64,000 nucleotides of DNA from Microvirga sp. 3-52 (GTDB lineage Bacteria > Pseudomonadota > Alphaproteobacteria > Rhizobiales > Beijerinckiaceae): the NCBI RefSeq assembly GCF_018383585.1, contig NZ_JAHAMK010000001.1:62001-126000 (forward strand). Reading direction: 5' to 3'. The notes under the pieces were generated by a model. That model ran no database searches. It was not told the origin of the DNA and worked only from the letters and a program-made list of their open reading frames with translations. A program made the translations under genes and the position numbers. Below are positions 35,689-44,294 of the stretch, piece by piece. The first letter of the stretch is position 1. Each line of letters starts with the position of its first letter.

Positions 35689-36042
35689 TGGTGTCGTCCT
35701 CAAAAGATCACCTGCATCCGGGTGTCTGTCTGCGCCGCTGATATTTTCGGCCGAGCAGGCATAAAATGTATTTTGCTGAGTCTAGGCGAGTTGTCCTTTG
35801 GTATAGTAGCGTCATGTAGTAACCTAAACTATTCTTCGTTTTATTCCGCAGCGCACAACGAAATCATTGAACTTTCGAATTTAAATTGTGCATTGCGTCA
35901 ATAAAGAGCGTAGAGACAAGACTATTCTCAAATAAATAGATCATACATTTTTTGACATCCTGGCGCAGTGCATACATCATCAGTTGCCGCATCAAACGCC
36001 GGCACTGCCAATGAGCAGCAGAATGCAGGAGAGGAAACGTCA
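35689..36042. promoter_or_regulatory. 354-base AT-rich divergent control region
   Basis: No gene is visible. The stretch 35760-35960 is far more AT-rich than its surroundings. It holds a TTGACA hexamer at 35952-35957 with CATCAT 17 bases on, a plausible sigma-70 promoter toward the ABC operon. A GCACAA/TTGTGC pair at 35853-35858 and 35886-35891 is a possible but weak operator pair. Assignment of the GntR site is not possible by eye. Confidence 0.45.
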
Positions 36043-37065
36043 ATGAAGATGAGCAAAGCTCTTGGATTAGCTGTAACGCTTACCCTTGCCCCTTGGGCGA
36101 TGAGCGTCGCCAGCGCGCAGAATGCGTCCACGAAGATAACGGTGGTGCTGCCGAACCCGTCGGCCGTGAACAACTTCCCGCTCCATGTCGCGATCGGCGA
36201 GAAGATGTTCGAGAAGGAGGGGCTCGATGTGAAGGTCGAGGCCGTGGACGGCTCGTCGCAGGTCCTTCAGGCGATGTCCGCCGGCCAGGCTCAGATCGGG
36301 CAGCCCGGTCCGGCGCCCGTTCTCGCCGCCCGCGCCCGCGGCGTTGATGTGGTCTTCATCTACAATCACTTTGCGAAGTCGGTCTTCGGGGTGGTCGTTC
36401 CCGAGAAATCCGCGATCAAGTCTCCGGCCGATCTCAAAGGGGCCGTTATCGGCGTCGGCACGGCCGATGGCGCGGAAGTCGGCTTTACCCGCGCGATCCT
36501 CACGGATCTGAAGATGAGTGAAGGCAAGGACTTCACCTTCCTGCCGGTCGGCGACGGCGGCCTTGCCGCGGCTGCTTTCCTGCGCGGTGACATCAAGGCC
36601 TATGCGGCGGCTGTCAGCGATGCCGCCATCATGGAAACGCGAGGGATCGACCTGCGGGAAATCACGCCCGAGCAGTACTTGAGCTATTTCGGCAATGGCT
36701 ATGCGGCGATGAAGTCGTTCATCGACCAGAATCCTCAAGCCGTCGAAAAGTTCGGCCGTGTCCTCGTCCAGGCGACGGAGTTCGGGCTGAAGCCTGAGAA
36801 CAGGGAGAAGGTTCTGCAGCACACGAAAGCCGGAAACCCGCAGGAAGGCGAAGACACGAAGCTGTCGGCTGCCTTGTTCGAGCAGGTGAAGGACCGCATC
36901 ACGCCGTTCGACAAGTCGAAGGGCTGGGGCTACCAGCCGCCGGAGCACTGGGAGCTGTGGCACAAGAGCGCTGTCGAATCGGGTGTTCTGAAGACGCCGC
37001 TTCCGGATCTGAAGGCCGCATACACCAACCAGTTCGTCGACGCCTGGAACAAGGGTGCGAAGTGA
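36043..37065 (+). CDS. ABC transporter substrate-binding protein, NMT1/SsuA-like
   Basis: This 340-residue periplasmic binding protein has a signal peptide (MKMSKALGLAVTLTLAPWAMSVASA). Its fold shows NNFPLHVAIGEKMFEKEGLDVKVEAVDGSSQVLQAMSAGQAQIG and DLKGAVIGVGTADG, typical of importers for sulfonates, nitrate, thiamine precursors and many carboxylates. The start follows AGGAGAGG. The stop overlaps the ATPase start (TGATG). The ligand is not readable from sequence; the downstream FAH and dehydrogenase genes suggest a small organic acid. Confidence 0.88.
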   Translation: MKMSKALGLAVTLTLAPWAMSVASAQNASTKITVVLPNPSAVNNFPLHVAIGEKMFEKEGLDVKVEAVDGSSQVLQAMSAGQAQIGQPGPAPVLAARARGVDVVFIYNHFAKSVFGVVVPEKSAIKSPADLKGAVIGVGTADGAEVGFTRAILTDLKMSEGKDFTFLPVGDGGLAAAAFLRGDIKAYAAAVSDAAIMETRGIDLREITPEQYLSYFGNGYAAMKSFIDQNPQAVEKFGRVLVQATEFGLKPENREKVLQHTKAGNPQEGEDTKLSAALFEQVKDRITPFDKSKGWGYQPPEHWELWHKSAVESGVLKTPLPDLKAAYTNQFVDAWNKGAK

Positions 37066-37883
37066 TGGCGGTGCTTTCAATGGCTGGAGAAGCTGTTGCT
37101 CCGGTCGGCCTCATGGGCCGACCGGTGTACGAACTGCGAGGCGTGAGCAAGACTTTCGCCAGGCGCAATGTGCACGCGCTCGACAAGGTGGATCTGGTGC
37201 TGCGGGAGGGCACCTTCTCATCGATCATCGGTCCGAGCGGGTGCGGGAAGTCCACCCTGCTCAAGATCATGGCAGGCCTGCAGCCGCCGTCATCGGGCAG
37301 TGTGGTTCTCGAGGGTAAACCGGTGATGGGGCCACGCCGGGACATTGGCATGATGTTCCAGCAGGCGACCCTGTTCCCGTGGCGGACCACCCTCGAGAAC
37401 ATCGTGCTTCCGATCGAGATCCGCGACGGCAAGGCTGCAGCCCGCGCCAAGCATGATCAGGCGCGCCAGCTCGTGGATCTCGTCGGCCTCAAGGGCTTCG
37501 AGAGCGTCTATCCGAACGAGCTCTCCGGCGGCATGGCGCAGCGCGCAGCGATCTGCCGGATGCTGATCACGGAGCCCGCGGTCCTTCTGCTCGACGAGCC
37601 GTTCAGCGCTCTCGACGAACTGAGCCGCGATTTCATGAACATGGAGCTGCAGAGGATCTGCCTCGAACGCAATGCCACGACGTTCCTCGTGACTCACTCG
37701 ATCGCCGAGGCGGTGATCCTCTCCGACGTGGTGTACGTGATGTCGCCCCGGCCAGGACGCTTCGTCGAAGCCATCACGGTAGACCTGCCCAGACCGAGGA
37801 CCCTGGAAATGATGACCGATCCGCGTTTCGGCGCGCTCGTTCACCGCATCCGCAGTCATCTCGACAAGGGAGCATTCCAATGA
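37065..37883 (+). CDS. ABC transporter ATP-binding protein (SsuB/TauB-like)
   Basis: This is a 272-residue ATPase. Walker A is IIGPSGCGKSTLLKIMAG, the Q-loop FQQATLFPWRTTLENI, the signature LSGGMAQRAAICRML (a slightly atypical GGM in place of GGQ, common in this subfamily), Walker B VLLLDEPFSALDE, and the H-loop VTHSIAEAV. The ATG shares one base with the stop of the binding-protein gene, and the permease gene overlaps its end by 4 bases. It energises the importer for the unknown ligand. Confidence 0.92.
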   Translation: MAVLSMAGEAVAPVGLMGRPVYELRGVSKTFARRNVHALDKVDLVLREGTFSSIIGPSGCGKSTLLKIMAGLQPPSSGSVVLEGKPVMGPRRDIGMMFQQATLFPWRTTLENIVLPIEIRDGKAAARAKHDQARQLVDLVGLKGFESVYPNELSGGMAQRAAICRMLITEPAVLLLDEPFSALDELSRDFMNMELQRICLERNATTFLVTHSIAEAVILSDVVYVMSPRPGRFVEAITVDLPRPRTLEMMTDPRFGALVHRIRSHLDKGAFQ

Positions 37884-38743
37884 CTCAGGCACAGATCCTC
37901 GCCCCCACGCTGCCCGAGCAGACGGTTTGGGCAGAACGCGTCTCCTGGATCGACCGGGTTCCGCGTTGGGTGTCCATGCTGGCTCTTCTGATCGGCTTCC
38001 TGATCATCTGGCAGATCGTCTATCTGATCGAGCTCGTCTCGCCGATCATTCTTCCGTCTCCTCTGGAGACCATCCAAGACCTGTTCGTCGTCGGCAGGAA
38101 CCTCCTGACCGGCGACTATATGCTCATGGCTCTTTGGATCACGACGCAGGAGGTTCTTCTCGGCTTCGTGATCGCTGTCGTGCTCGGCTTCGGTCTCGGC
38201 GTTCTCGTGGGTGAGACCGCATTCGGCGAGCGTGCCGTCATGCCTTATCTCGTGGCCATCAACACCATGCCGAAGGTGGCGTTCGCGCCTCTCTTCGTAT
38301 CATGGCTGGGCTTCGGCATCGCATCGAAAGTGGCACTTGCCGCCTTCATCGCCTTCTTCCCTGTCATCGTGGGAACGGCGGCAGGCCTGCATGCCGCCGA
38401 CCAGAACGCCCGCATGCTGTTCAAGACGATGGGGGCGACCCGTTGGCAGGCCCTGGTCCAATTGAAGCTGCCCATCGGAATGCCCCACTTCTTCTCCGGC
38501 TTGAAGAACGCCGCCGTGCTCGTCGTCGTCGGCGCCGTCGTGGGCGAATTCCTCGGCGGCGGCAAGGGATTCGGGGAGCTTATCCGCGTGGCGGCCGCCC
38601 AGCTCAATACGCCGCGCGTGTTCTCGCTGATCATCTACCTCAGCCTGCTCGGACTGGCGACGTTCTGGGTTGTCGCCTGGGCGCAGCGCCGATTCGTGTT
38701 CTGGCATAAGGAGAGCGTCACAGAGGAGACTCTTGCGCAGTAA
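37880..38743 (+). CDS. ABC transporter permease (SsuC/TauC-like)
   Basis: This 287-residue inner-membrane protein has about six helices and the BPD_transp_1 EAA-type loop MGATRWQALVQLKLPIGMPHFFSGLKN, which contacts the ATPase. The N-terminal tail (MTQAQILAPTLPEQTVWAERVSWIDRVPRW) is cytosolic. It is translationally coupled to the ATPase through ATGA. It probably acts as a homodimer, since only one permease gene is present. An 82-base gap separates it from the GntR regulator. Confidence 0.92.
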   Translation: MTQAQILAPTLPEQTVWAERVSWIDRVPRWVSMLALLIGFLIIWQIVYLIELVSPIILPSPLETIQDLFVVGRNLLTGDYMLMALWITTQEVLLGFVIAVVLGFGLGVLVGETAFGERAVMPYLVAINTMPKVAFAPLFVSWLGFGIASKVALAAFIAFFPVIVGTAAGLHAADQNARMLFKTMGATRWQALVQLKLPIGMPHFFSGLKNAAVLVVVGAVVGEFLGGGKGFGELIRVAAAQLNTPRVFSLIIYLSLLGLATFWVVAWAQRRFVFWHKESVTEETLAQ

Positions 38744-38825
38744 GGGGCGTGACGATGTCCCGGGGTTGACCTGCGTCGGCCACCGGGACATTCGGCTCCG
38801 AACCAAACCTTGCGCGGGTTGCGTC

Positions 38826-39530
38826 ATGAACAAAATCGAAAAGATAACGGCGGCAACCTCGGTCTATGAGAGGCTTCGCCAGGACATTCTGAATGGCGAG
38901 CTGCGGCCGGGGCAAAAGCTCCTGATCGACTTCGTGTCCGATCGGTATGGAACGGGCCTGAACCCGGTTCGCGAGGCACTCAACCGTCTTTCTTCCGAAG
39001 GACTGGTCGAGCGCAAGGATCAGCGCGGCTTCTTTGTGCCCCCCGTCAGCATCGAGGGCTGGCGCGAATTGGTGCAAACCCGGTGCTGGCTCGAGGGCAA
39101 GGCCCTGGAGGAGGCGATCAAGAATGGCGATCAGGCCTGGGAGGAGCGCATCGTCGTGGCCTTCCACCACCTGTCTCGGACCCCCTGGAAGCTGTCCGAG
39201 CAGGACACGAGCACCAACCCTGCCTGGGAGGACCGGCATCGGGCGTTTCACCTCGCCCTCATCGGTGCGTGCGGCTCCTCGATCCTCATCGGGATCTGCA
39301 AGGACCTGATGGATCAGGCGCAGCGATACCGCTTCATCTCCGTCGCCTCCTCGCATCGCTACCGCAACACCGTGGAGGAGCACCGCGGGATCATGGAATC
39401 CGTGCTCGACCGCAAGACGGAACTGGCCGTTGAGCGTCTCGTCGAGCACTACCAGACGACGCTCAGGCACATCGAAGATCAGATCCAGCCCTCAATCAAG
39501 GTCCGGGTCGATCCGCCTCTGCCCGGCTGA
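38826..39530 (+). CDS. GntR-family regulator with FCD effector domain
   Basis: This 234-residue regulator has a winged helix at about residues 10-75 (TSVYERLRQDILNGELRPGQKLLIDFVSDRYGTGLNPVREALNRLSSEGLVERKDQRGFFV). A FadR-like C-terminal domain follows, with metal-binding residues in DRHRAFHLALIGACGS and VEEHRGIMESVLDRK. FCD regulators usually repress catabolic operons and release on binding an organic acid intermediate. Lying inside the operon, it probably controls the importer, FAH and dehydrogenase genes. Confidence 0.88.
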   Translation: MNKIEKITAATSVYERLRQDILNGELRPGQKLLIDFVSDRYGTGLNPVREALNRLSSEGLVERKDQRGFFVPPVSIEGWRELVQTRCWLEGKALEEAIKNGDQAWEERIVVAFHHLSRTPWKLSEQDTSTNPAWEDRHRAFHLALIGACGSSILIGICKDLMDQAQRYRFISVASSHRYRNTVEEHRGIMESVLDRKTELAVERLVEHYQTTLRHIEDQIQPSIKVRVDPPLPG

Positions 39531-39618
39531 CCGGATCGAGACGCTGCCGAACAGGGCGCGTCGCGAGCCACAACTCACCTCATTCCCGTTCACGAGCTCA
39601 AAGGAGCAAGGAAGTCCC

Positions 39619-40473
39619 ATGAAGCTGCTGCGCTACGGCCCTCCCGGCCAGGAAAAACCCGGCGTTCTCGATCGCGATGGCGCCATCCGCGACCTCTCCG
39701 GCATCGTTCCGGATATTGCCGGCGACGTCCTGTCGTCGGCCGGGCTCGAGCGGCTGCGGGGTGTCGATCCCTCCACGCTGCCGCGCGTCGAAGGTGATCC
39801 GCGCATCGGCCCCTGCGTCGGGCAGGTCGGCAAGTTCATCTGCATCGGCCTCAACTATTCCGACCACGCGGCCGAATCCGGCATGGCCGTTCCGCCCGAG
39901 CCCATCATTTTCATGAAGGCGACCAGCGCCATCTGCGGGCCGAACGACGGCATTGAAATACCGCGGGCCTCCGAGAAGACGGATTGGGAGGTCGAGCTTG
40001 GCATCGTGATCGGCAAGAGCGCCAAATACGTGGACGAGGCGCAGGCGCTCGAGCACGTCGCAGGCTACTGCGTGGTCAACGACGTCTCCGAGCGTTCCTT
40101 CCAGATCGAGCGCTCGGGACAATGGACCAAGGGCAAGAGCGCCGACACGTTCGGCCCGATCGGCCCATGGCTCGTCACGCGGGACGAGATTCCCGATCCG
40201 CAGAGCCTCCATATGTGGCTGGAGGTGGATGGGAAGCGCTATCAGAACGGCAGCACGGAGACCATGGTCTATGGAGCCGCGTTCCTGGTGAGCTACCTGA
40301 GCCAGTTCATGAGTCTGCAGCCAGGCGATGTGATTGCGACGGGCACGCCGCCGGGCGTCGGGATGGGCATGAAGCCGCCGGTCTATCTGCGCCCCGGCAA
40401 TCGCGTGCGACTGGGAATCGAGGGCCTTGGCCAGCAGGAGCAGCTCGTCAGGGACTGGAAGGGGCAGGATTAA
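39619..40473 (+). CDS. FAH-family hydrolase/lyase
   Basis: This 284-residue enzyme has the full-length FAH layout seen in ureidoglycolate lyase-like and 2,4-diketo-3-deoxy-fuconate hydrolase-like proteins. It starts MKLLRYGPPGQEKPGVLD and continues with FICIGLNYSDHAAESG, EPIIFMKATSAICGPND, DWEVELGIVIGKSAK (metal ligands) and VIATGTPPGVGMGMKP. The start ATG follows AAGGAG and GGAAG. It should cleave a C-C or C-N bond in a keto acid. It is a different subfamily from the FAH gene at 34990, so the two are not simple duplicates. Confidence 0.87.
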   Translation: MKLLRYGPPGQEKPGVLDRDGAIRDLSGIVPDIAGDVLSSAGLERLRGVDPSTLPRVEGDPRIGPCVGQVGKFICIGLNYSDHAAESGMAVPPEPIIFMKATSAICGPNDGIEIPRASEKTDWEVELGIVIGKSAKYVDEAQALEHVAGYCVVNDVSERSFQIERSGQWTKGKSADTFGPIGPWLVTRDEIPDPQSLHMWLEVDGKRYQNGSTETMVYGAAFLVSYLSQFMSLQPGDVIATGTPPGVGMGMKPPVYLRPGNRVRLGIEGLGQQEQLVRDWKGQD

Positions 40474-40565
40474 TCTGCCCGGGCCGATCGGGGGCGGCGG
40501 CATCATTCTGCCGTCCGCTCCGGTTGGATATCATCAGCAGGAGCGCGCGAGCGCAGGAGATGTCA

Positions 40566-41510
40566 ATGAGGATCGGGGTCATTGGATTAGGCCGCATGGG
40601 GACGGCCCTTGCAACGCGGCTTCAGAGCTGCGGGCACGATCTCGTGGTATGGAACCGCACCTCCGACAAAGCGAAGGGCTTGGTAGAGGCCGGTGCCGAG
40701 CTGGGGGAAACACCTGCTGCGGTCGTCGGCCAATCCGAGGTGATCGTCACCTGCCTCCTGGATGAGAACGCCCTGGAGGCCGTCTTCGGCGGTGACCAGG
40801 GCATTCTGGCTGCGGACGTGAATGGCAGGCTGTTCATCGAGATGAGCACCGTTCAGCCCAAGATCCAGCAAGCCCTGGCGAAGCGGGTGACTGCGAAGGG
40901 CGGAGTCTACGTGGAGTGTCCGGTGAGCGGCTCCACAGGTCCGGCCCGGGAAGGACGGCTGATAGGTCTCGCGGGCGGATCGTCGGAGGACGTCACCCGG
41001 GCGCGCCCGATCCTGGAGCAGCTCTGCCGGCGGATCGAACATGCGGGACCTGTCGGATCAGGAACAAGCCTGAAACTGGCTGTCAACCTGCCGCTGGTGG
41101 TCTACTATCAGGCTCTGGGCGAGGCCTATTCGCTCTGCCGCCATCTCGGCCTCGAACCGGAGCGCATCGTCGACCTCTTTTCGGATACATCCGGCGGCGC
41201 CAACATTCTGAAGGCACGCGGGGCCATGATCGCGAAGGGAATGAGCGGAGACGATCCTCAGCCCGTAACCTTCGACGTGGACTCCTTTCGAAAAGACTTG
41301 CGGACCATGCTTGCGGAGGGCGTGGAGCGTGGCTTCTCGCTGCCAGTCACCGAACAGGTTCTCTCGGTTTATGAAGAAGCGAGCCGTGACGGCTGGGGCG
41401 CTCGGGATGGAACGAGCCTCGCCGGATATTGGTCGAGCCGTTCTGGAAATGGATCTTTGAAGGAGGCGAAGAAAGAACGCCGGTCAACCGGAACCGCCGA
41501 CGAAACTTGA
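40566..41510 (+). CDS. 3-hydroxyisobutyrate-dehydrogenase-like NAD(P)-binding oxidoreductase
   Basis: This is a 314-residue beta-hydroxyacid dehydrogenase. The Rossmann motif IGVIGLGRMGTALATRL starts the protein, the substrate motif is YVECPVSGSTGPAREG, and the catalytic Lys falls in SGTSLKLAVNLPLVVYYQALGEA (about residue 170). Relatives reduce or oxidise tartronate semialdehyde, 3-hydroxyisobutyrate or succinic semialdehyde. The start was chosen at the second ATG, 7 bases after AGGAG. As the last gene of the operon it may finish the breakdown of the imported compound. The tail after about residue 290 is basic and atypical. Confidence 0.86.
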   Translation: MRIGVIGLGRMGTALATRLQSCGHDLVVWNRTSDKAKGLVEAGAELGETPAAVVGQSEVIVTCLLDENALEAVFGGDQGILAADVNGRLFIEMSTVQPKIQQALAKRVTAKGGVYVECPVSGSTGPAREGRLIGLAGGSSEDVTRARPILEQLCRRIEHAGPVGSGTSLKLAVNLPLVVYYQALGEAYSLCRHLGLEPERIVDLFSDTSGGANILKARGAMIAKGMSGDDPQPVTFDVDSFRKDLRTMLAEGVERGFSLPVTEQVLSVYEEASRDGWGARDGTSLAGYWSSRSGNGSLKEAKKERRSTGTADET

Positions 41511-41636
41511 CGTGCACGCTCCGAACGAGCCGGGAAACGATCCTGTCCTGCGACATGGCAGAACGGCATTGTGCCGGACGTGAGACACGACCGTCCAAAT
41601 CCATCCCCCCGGTTCAGGCACCGCTTCCTCACCGTT

Positions 41637-43013
41637 TTAGCTTGCCGGGCGAACACCGCACCATCCTGCCGCAAACAGAGCGATCGTCTTTGTCACGCGC
41701 CGCAGGGAAGGGAGGGATACGCGTTCGTCGATGGCGTGAATATTCTCCGCGACGGGTCCATAGACCAGCGAGGGGATCCCTGCGTGGACGGCATAGACCG
41801 CGGCATCAAGATAGCAGGCCATGACATAGCTTTGTAATGGCGGATGATCAGGCGGGTTGGCTGCCGCATGAGCCTGCGTGAGAAGGTCCTCGGCCTCCGA
41901 GCCGGGCGCGAGAGTATAGCCCGCATGCACGACACCGACCCACTCCACGACCGGTTCCGGGCAGCGTCGCACCAGTGGATCTTGCGCCGACACCTTGGCG
42001 ACGAAAGCCTCGAATTCCTTCACGCGCTCGTGGGGATCGTCCCCAGGATAGAAGCCGATGCGCCCCTCGAAACGGCAGGAGGATGGGACGGATGCGATCC
42101 ATTCACCGCCACTGATCGTTCCGATTGTCAGGGCGGCGGGATTTTCCACCTCGTCGAAGTACGGCTTGGCCGGTCGTTCCTCGTTCCACCGCGCCTCGAG
42201 GGTACGCATCTGGTCGATGAGCCGCACGGCCGCGTCGAGCGCGCTCACGCCCCCGCTGACCTCGCGCGGGTGAGCGGGTGTTCCGTGGATCGTAATGGCA
42301 AACTTGATCACGCCGGAATTCGCGCGGACGAGCTTCTCGTCTGTCGGTTCAGGGATCAGCACGGCGTCGGCGACATAGCCGCCGGCCAATGCCATCGCGG
42401 CCCCGTTCCCGGTGATCTCCTCCTCCACGACCGAATGGATCTGGACGGGAGCCGTCAGTTCCAATCCGGCAGTTCTGATCGCGTCGAGGGCGAAAATCGC
42501 CGCCGACAGGCCGGCCTTCATGTCTCCCGAGCCTCGACCGTAAAGCCAATCGTCACGTCGTATCGGCTCGAAGGGTGGATGCTGCCAGCGCCCCGGCTCG
42601 CCCGTCGGCACGATGTCCACATGAGCGTTCAGGATGAGGGATCGTCCATGCTCGACCGCCGGCTTGCGGATGCCGATGACATTCCAGAAATCCGCATAGC
42701 TGACGGTCGCCGGGGAAAAGGCCGGATGACGGCCGATCAGCGACGGATCGAGCGGCTGACGCTCGACCTCGTATCCTCTTCCTCGAAGCGCAGCCTCGAC
42801 GAGGTTCTGAACCTCGGCTTCCTGTCCTCTCAGCGAGGCGCATCGGATCAGGTCGGAAAGGAAATCGACCTGTGCGTCGAAGGCTGCGTCGACGGCCGCG
42901 ATGATGCGCTCCCGGTCAGCCTTTGAAAGTGTGTCCACGCGTGAAAGCTCCTCGTCGGAAGATGCAATGCTCAATGGAACGGACCTTGAAGATGAATCCT
43001 GAGGCGGCGACAC
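41637..43013 (-). CDS. M20-family metallohydrolase (ArgE/DapE-related deacylase)
   Basis: This is a 458-residue two-zinc amidohydrolase. It has the metal-binding LILNAHVDIVPTGEPGRW, a bridging Asp in YGRGSGDMKAGLSAAIFAL, the catalytic Glu-Glu in HSVVEEEITGNGAAM, and the closing metal His in PVAENIHAIDERV. The dimerisation domain is inserted at about residues 225-340. It starts at GTG 46 bases after the ald stop, so it is probably the last gene of the ectoine run. It hydrolyses an N-acyl or peptide bond; an N-acetyl-diaminobutyrate-like substrate is a guess from location. Confidence 0.86.
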   Translation of the reverse strand: MSPPQDSSSRSVPLSIASSDEELSRVDTLSKADRERIIAAVDAAFDAQVDFLSDLIRCASLRGQEAEVQNLVEAALRGRGYEVERQPLDPSLIGRHPAFSPATVSYADFWNVIGIRKPAVEHGRSLILNAHVDIVPTGEPGRWQHPPFEPIRRDDWLYGRGSGDMKAGLSAAIFALDAIRTAGLELTAPVQIHSVVEEEITGNGAAMALAGGYVADAVLIPEPTDEKLVRANSGVIKFAITIHGTPAHPREVSGGVSALDAAVRLIDQMRTLEARWNEERPAKPYFDEVENPAALTIGTISGGEWIASVPSSCRFEGRIGFYPGDDPHERVKEFEAFVAKVSAQDPLVRRCPEPVVEWVGVVHAGYTLAPGSEAEDLLTQAHAAANPPDHPPLQSYVMACYLDAAVYAVHAGIPSLVYGPVAENIHAIDERVSLPSLRRVTKTIALFAAGWCGVRPAS

Positions 43014-43059
43014 CCGAATGCACCAGATGTCCCTTTCGAATGCCGGAGGCCGATGCCCG

Positions 43060-44184
43060 TCAATGCCCGTTCGCGATCATGTCCTGGGCGGGCGTGTAGT
43101 CGAGGCCTTGGGCGTCCGCCACGGGGAGGCAGGTGATCCTGCCGTCGCATACATTCAAGCCGGCCAGCAGATGCTGATCCTCCGATAGCGCCGTGCGCCA
43201 ACCCTTGTTCGCGAGGGCCAGCACATACGGCAGGGTCGCATTGTTCAGAGCGAAGGTCGAGGTCCTGGGGACCGCGCCGGGCATGTTGGCGACGCAATAA
43301 TGGACGACCCCATCCACCACAAAGGTCGGGTTGGAATGCGTTGTGGCGTGGGAGGTTTCGAAGCATCCGCCCTGGTCGATCGCGATATCGACGACGACGG
43401 CTCCCTTCTTCATGGTTCCGATCATCGCGCGGCTTACCAGCTTGGGTGCGGCAGCGCCCGGGATGAGCACTGCGCCGATCAGCAGATCGGCCTCTCTGAC
43501 GAGTTCCGTGATGGCCGCATGGGTGGAATAGACTGTCGAGATCGCGCTGCCGAACTGGTTCGCCAGGCGCTTCAGGGCATCGGGCGACCGGTCGACAACC
43601 GTAACCCGCGCCCCCATGCCGATGGCGATTGCGGCGGCATGGGTGCCTGACACTCCCCCGCCCAGAATGACCGCGGACGCTGCCGGAACCCCCGGGACGC
43701 CGCCGAGCAGGATGCCGCGCCCGCCCTGGGCCTTTTCCAGCGCATGGGCTCCGACCTGCGGCGCAAGCCTGCCGGCGACCTCGGACATGGGGGTCAGCAG
43801 GGGCAGGGCGCCGGAGGGGGAGGTTACGGTCTCGTAGGCAATGCAGACCGCCCCGGATTCCATGAGGTCGCGGGTCTGCTCCGGATCGGGGGCAAGATGC
43901 AGGTAGGTGAACAGGACCTGCCCCGGACGCAGGCGTTTGCGCTCCTGGGCCTGGGGCTCCTTGACCTTCACCACCATCTCGGCTTCCGCGAAGATTCGCT
44001 CCGGGCCGTCAACGATCTCCGCCCCGGCCGCCATGTAGTCCTCGTCCGTAAGGCCCGCCCCCAGGCCGGCCCCGGACTGAACCATGACCCGGTGCCCGTG
44101 GTGGACCAGCTCCTGCACGGATGACGGGATAAGCCCCACGCGGGCTTCGTTGTTCTTGATCTCCGACGGAACGCCGACCAGCAT
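43060..44184 (-). CDS. ald: alanine dehydrogenase
   Basis: This 374-residue NAD-dependent enzyme interconverts alanine and pyruvate plus ammonia. It shows MLVGVPSEIKNNEARVGLIPSSVQEL, the catalytic His in LFTYLHLAPDPEQTR, a Rossmann motif AVILGGGVSGTHAAAIAIGMGARVTVVD, and the signature VANMPGAVPRTSTFALNN. The start follows GAGGAAG; the upstream extension in the frame is unlikely. It sits 110 bases behind a class III aminotransferase gene, where it could turn alanine back into pyruvate for the transaminase. Confidence 0.96.
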   Translation of the reverse strand: MLVGVPSEIKNNEARVGLIPSSVQELVHHGHRVMVQSGAGLGAGLTDEDYMAAGAEIVDGPERIFAEAEMVVKVKEPQAQERKRLRPGQVLFTYLHLAPDPEQTRDLMESGAVCIAYETVTSPSGALPLLTPMSEVAGRLAPQVGAHALEKAQGGRGILLGGVPGVPAASAVILGGGVSGTHAAAIAIGMGARVTVVDRSPDALKRLANQFGSAISTVYSTHAAITELVREADLLIGAVLIPGAAAPKLVSRAMIGTMKKGAVVVDIAIDQGGCFETSHATTHSNPTFVVDGVVHYCVANMPGAVPRTSTFALNNATLPYVLALANKGWRTALSEDQHLLAGLNVCDGRITCLPVADAQGLDYTPAQDMIANGH

Positions 44185-44224
44185 GGATGCTTCCTCAATG
44201 GTTCGGGGCTTCAACCCTCTTGTC

Positions 44225-44288
44225 GCGGCTTCCGCGAAGCCGCTGACGGATCCTTGCGGCGGTTGGCCCCTGCACGCGCCGCCGCAAG
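44225..44288. other. two hairpins between the aminotransferase gene and ald
   Basis: GCGGCTTC-CGC-GAAGCCGC (44225-44243) is followed by CTTGCGGCGG and CCGCCGCAAG arms around a 16-base loop (44253-44288). They fill the 110-base gap inside an otherwise compact operon. No T-run follows, so attenuation, processing or stability are all possible. Confidence 0.55.
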
Positions 44289-44294
44289 AGAGAA

